Below, piece by piece: positions 61,206 through 64,000 of a DNA stretch of 64,000 nt. Positions within the stretch are counted from its first letter, which is position 1. Each line of letters opens with the position of its first letter. The position numbers and the translations under genes are program-made. The notes beneath the pieces are model-generated. The model did not search any database. It saw only the letters and a program-made list of their open reading frames with translations, and was not told the DNA's origin. This stretch comes from Desulfitobacterium metallireducens DSM 15288 (GTDB lineage: Bacteria; Bacillota; Desulfitobacteriia; Desulfitobacteriales; Desulfitobacteriaceae). The stretch lies in the NCBI RefSeq assembly GCF_000231405.2, contig NZ_CP007032.1, positions 1,798,001 to 1,862,000 on the forward strand. The letters are read 5' to 3'.

Positions 61206-62063
61206 TTATGCATAGGAATGCAGGCCTGGCAAGAGATAATTAACACCGAAGAAGGTGAAAAGAACCGCAATAAATCCAAGTACCTCTAACCAAGCAGCTC
61301 GCTTCCCTTTCCAACCATACATTAATCGAGCATGGAGATACGCCGCATAGATAATCCAGGTAATCAAGGACCAGGTTTCCTTCGGATCCCAAGACCAATA
61401 CGTTCCCCATGCATAATTCGCCCAGATTGCTCCCGTTATGATACATAGGGTCAACATTGGAAAGGCGAAACCGATGATCTTATAAGCAAGCTCATCAAGA
61501 ACCTGGGAAGCAGGAAAACGGGAAATCCAACTTTGATCCTTTGATTTTCCATCTTCATCTTCCTTAGGAGATTTAAGTAAATACATCAAACCTAATCCAA
61601 AGGAAATCGCAAACGCACCATAGGAGAGCATGGCTGTTATGACGTGGAAAGTTAACCACTGGCTTTTCAGAGCTGGAGGAATTGAAGAGGCAACCCGCTC
61701 ATCAGGTCCCATGGTCATAATGATAAATAATAGAAGCAGGAGAGGGATGGGTATTACAAAGTTTCCCAAAGATTTCACCTTGTACCTCACTTGTGCGAAC
61801 AGGTAAACTGCAACAATCCCCCAGCAAAACGTGAGAATGAATTCATATCCATTCGATAAGGGGGGTCTTTGGGAAATAATCGCTCGTGAAATAAGTGCAA
61901 CTGTATTTCCGACTAGGCCTAGCAATGCCATTCCTGTGGCCAAATGTTCAAGCCATCCCTTTTTTACGACGAGTGTTAACCAGTACAACATTGTGCTTGA
62001 TAAATAAGCAATAATCATGAGGTAAAACATAGCCACTTCAAGGTTGTTTAAGGTCTCGTTCAT
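61206..62063 (-). CDS. ccsA: Cytochrome c biogenesis protein CcsA/ResC (285 aa)
   Basis: About eight membrane spans. The heme-handling tryptophan-rich motif is WGTYWSWDPKETWSLITW, with flanking conserved histidines (TFHVITAML, AAYLHARL). With ResB it forms the System II synthase, which exports heme and attaches it to CXXCH motifs outside the membrane. It follows resB by 27 nt. It is needed for the many multiheme proteins of this window. Confidence 0.93.
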   Translation of the reverse strand: MNETLNNLEVAMFYLMIIAYLSSTMLYWLTLVVKKGWLEHLATGMALLGLVGNTVALISRAIISQRPPLSNGYEFILTFCWGIVAVYLFAQVRYKVKSLGNFVIPIPLLLLLFIIMTMGPDERVASSIPPALKSQWLTFHVITAMLSYGAFAISFGLGLMYLLKSPKEDEDGKSKDQSWISRFPASQVLDELAYKIIGFAFPMLTLCIITGAIWANYAWGTYWSWDPKETWSLITWIIYAAYLHARLMYGWKGKRAAWLEVLGFIAVLFTFFGVNYLLPGLHSYA

Positions 62064-62090
62064 GTTACACTCTCCCCTTATTCACGAATT

Positions 62091-63419
62091 TCATCGGGTA
62101 ACTGCTGATGAATCAGCCGTAAGTCGCTCCTTTATATCGGCCTCAATCCGCTTAAACTCATCTTGTGTTCCCACTGCAAGTTTCCCTCGGACTGCCCCCA
62201 TAAGTAAGCCGGATTCCTTTTTCATTTCGAGAATACCTGTAACAGTGTACGGTCTCCAATAAAAGGAGAGAACAAGCCCCAGCATTAAAAACGCGCATCC
62301 TAACCAAACCCAATTTACCCCAGGATCCTTTTTCACTTGAAGGCCGGTAAAGCTCGTTAACCCATCAAACGTTAACGAAACCGTGTCATTAACTTTACTC
62401 GATTGGCCTAAATTCATTTGACCCATCGCTACAGGCTGTGAAGAATATCCTTGATAGGCTTGATAAAGGACAACCGGTGCTTTGGGATCAGCCTTCATTG
62501 CAGCAAGGATAAAATAAAGATTTGTCCCAGGAACCTCAAAATAATTTCCACCTTGGTTCTGAAGGACAAAAGGAACCTTTTGACCATTCACATCTGCGGT
62601 AAATTTACCTCCTTGGGCAAAGCTTGATTGATAAAATGTAACTCCTTTGTAGGAAAATGGATGGTTAACAGATAGTGTCTGGCGGGCAACCTCTTGGCCC
62701 GATTCAAGAATACTCAAATCGGTGTACCAATTATCTCTATCTCCATTAGCAAGGAGTCGATCCTCAGCAGAATTGATCTGAACGCTAAAGTTCTCTTTAA
62801 CATTTCCTTTGCTCACTTGGATTTGCTGAATTGATAAAGTCTCCCCTTCTCCTGCCATAAAGAACCCTTTAAAACCGATCATTGATCCTAGGAGGGCACC
62901 TAAAATAAGTAAAATAAAAGCAATATGTGTGATTAATGAGCCCCAATTACCCCATTTATGTTTTTGTGCTATAAAACTCCATTGTCCTTCTTGCTCATTC
63001 GTCGTCAGATGATACCCTTTACGGTTAAGTACATCGGTCACAGCTTCACGCAATTCTTTTTCATTTCCCAAGATTCTGGTTTGGATTTTTTGAGGTATAC
63101 CTTTTGACGATTGCGGTGGCATAGATTTAAACGTTATACGATAAATTCCGCCGATACGTTGAATACTGCAAACGAGAAGATTTACACAAAGTAGTCCAAG
63201 TATAAGTCGAAACCAGATCGTTGAGTACAGATGCGTAAAGCCAAGCGTTTTCCATATCGTGTTGACTTGCTTCACTCCCGACGGATCCAATGCTTCTTGC
63301 GGAATTAAAGTACCTATACCGGATACGATAGCAATAACGCCTAAGAGAATTAATCCCGTCTTCATTGAACTGAAAACATTCCAAACCTTGTCCATTACGC
63401 TTTCAGACTGATCACTCAT
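62091..63419 (-). CDS. resB: Cytochrome c biogenesis protein ResB/CcsB (442 aa)
   Basis: Three N-terminal membrane spans (LILLGVIAIVSGIGTLIP with the following spans), a large external domain (about 205-360), and a last span (WVWLGCAFLMLGLVLSFYW). GWN-like and HIAFILLILGALLGS segments match ResB/Ccs1. It partners CcsA in System II cytochrome c maturation. It is shorter than B. subtilis ResB. GTGGAGG precedes the ATG. It is the first gene of the heme operon. Confidence 0.92.
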   Translation of the reverse strand: MSDQSESVMDKVWNVFSSMKTGLILLGVIAIVSGIGTLIPQEALDPSGVKQVNTIWKTLGFTHLYSTIWFRLILGLLCVNLLVCSIQRIGGIYRITFKSMPPQSSKGIPQKIQTRILGNEKELREAVTDVLNRKGYHLTTNEQEGQWSFIAQKHKWGNWGSLITHIAFILLILGALLGSMIGFKGFFMAGEGETLSIQQIQVSKGNVKENFSVQINSAEDRLLANGDRDNWYTDLSILESGQEVARQTLSVNHPFSYKGVTFYQSSFAQGGKFTADVNGQKVPFVLQNQGGNYFEVPGTNLYFILAAMKADPKAPVVLYQAYQGYSSQPVAMGQMNLGQSSKVNDTVSLTFDGLTSFTGLQVKKDPGVNWVWLGCAFLMLGLVLSFYWRPYTVTGILEMKKESGLLMGAVRGKLAVGTQDEFKRIEADIKERLTADSSAVTR

Positions 63420-63604
63420 GAAATACCTCCACTCCCCTTAATCTTGTACATTGGTTTGCACGAATATAATTTTACTATATATATTCCATTTCTCCTACTG
63501 ATAAAAGTAACTTCTTTTCAGACAGATTTCATTCTCATACCTCTTTTTTCACGTTCAATTTCTTAATTATATAAAGTTTGTCTTCACTTTCACTAAATTT
63601 TGAT

Positions 63605-63667
63605 AAAAAAAGAGCAAAGCTTTTTTTCATGTTACAGGTAATGATACATGAAATAATAAGCTTTGCT
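63605..63667 (-). terminator. Terminator after the NrfD-like gene
   Basis: AGCAAAGCTT (63613-63622) pairs with AAGCTTTGCT (63658-63667), with an inner TTCATGT/ACATGAA stem. On the minus strand CTTTTTTT follows. It separates nrfD from the resB operon. Confidence 0.85.
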
Positions 63668-63695
63668 TTTATATTTAATAAATTTATCTTTTAGC

Positions 63696-64000
63696 TTACT
63701 TCAAAACGCCATTCCATAGGGGGAGCGCTGCAAAGATAACGACGAATCTTAAAATAAATCCTCCGATAATAACCCCAGTATCAACGGTTAATAAGGAGCG
63801 TGAACAATCGATTTCTTCAACATGTGCTCCTGAATGTTCTGCTTGACTTGATGCTGTAGCAACTTCAAATTTAACAGGTACTTTAACTTTAAATTTTGAT
63901 AACTTTTTATAATTCATCATAAAGACCGCGAGGGGAATAACTAAGCCGACACCCACGAGTAAAATCCAAAAAGGCAAAGCGAGTGACCCTGCAAGAATCA
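63696..64000 (-). CDS. NrfD-like membrane subunit, C-terminal end only (cut by window edge)
   Basis: The frame is open to the right edge: reading inward, ILAGSLALPFWILLVGVGLVIPL matches the penultimate helices of NrfD/PsrC-type quinone-binding subunits. A charged loop (KFKVKVPVKFEVATASS) and a last span (TGVIIGGFILRFVVIFAALPLW) follow. NrfD proteins pass electrons between the quinone pool and an external four-cluster ferredoxin subunit. A TTG at 63977 is not the real start; the gene extends beyond the window. Confidence 0.75.
   Translation of the reverse strand, partial: ILAGSLALPFWILLVGVGLVIPLAVFMMNYKKLSKFKVKVPVKFEVATASSQAEHSGAHVEEIDCSRSLLTVDTGVIIGGFILRFVVIFAALPLWNGVLK

Overview
The window looks like a chromosomal segment of an anaerobic, low-GC, endospore-forming Firmicute of the Desulfosporosinus/Desulfitobacterium type (inference). 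The reasons are the siroheme-dependent (Ahb) heme pathway, System II cytochrome c maturation, many multiheme c-type cytochromes, strong Shine-Dalgarno sites, and a DUF2600 terpene synthase. No 16S or marker gene is present to prove it.

Region 1 (1 to about 8.2 kb) is AT-rich accessory DNA. It carries a possible replication initiator with an iteron-like repeat array, small overlapping unknown genes, two Cro/CI-type DNA-binding proteins with clear operators, a membrane protein, a decayed phage antirepressor and a zinc-ribbon protein. It abuts tRNA-Leu(CAG). A 65-bp copy of the tRNA 3' end lies 0.8 kb away, as expected at integration sites of mobile elements.

Region 2 (8.3-20 kb) holds aspartate 4-decarboxylase and a catabolic operon: family III CoA-transferase, MFS transporter, acyl-CoA dehydrogenase, 3-hydroxyacyl-CoA dehydrogenase, crotonase and thiolase. 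A sigma-54 promoter and an upstream PrpR-like activator control it; short-chain acyl-CoA beta-oxidation is the likely role.

Region 3 (20-42 kb) is a large extracellular-redox locus: an orphan Tat-type ferredoxin, six intact multiheme cytochromes with 50 CXXCH motifs, two NHL beta-propeller proteins, a TPR protein, a giant Ig-repeat secreted protein with a one-base frameshift, a lytic transglycosylase and a LuxR-type response regulator. Two NapC-like membrane cytochromes with 10 and 12 hemes could take electrons from quinol; anchored and secreted cytochromes could carry them across the wall. The locus shows recent duplication: a chimeric NHL/cytochrome pseudogene, a second decayed cytochrome, and two copies of a roughly 105-nt element with its own promoter and terminator, which looks like an undescribed small RNA gene lying tail-to-tail with the cytochrome genes.

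Region 4 (42-50.4 kb) is mixed housekeeping: larB-larC, a CBS protein, an SDR reductase, a VanW protein, a polyprenyl diphosphate synthase facing a DUF2600 terpene synthase, tatA, and an SDH-type serine protease.

Region 5 (50.5-63.4 kb) is one long minus-strand operon for making and attaching heme: resB, ccsA, precorrin-2 dehydrogenase, hemA, hemC, cobA-hemD, ahbC, hemB, ahbD, ahbAB, hemL and a small diheme cytochrome. It supplies the heme that Region 3 needs. The right edge cuts an NrfD-like membrane subunit.
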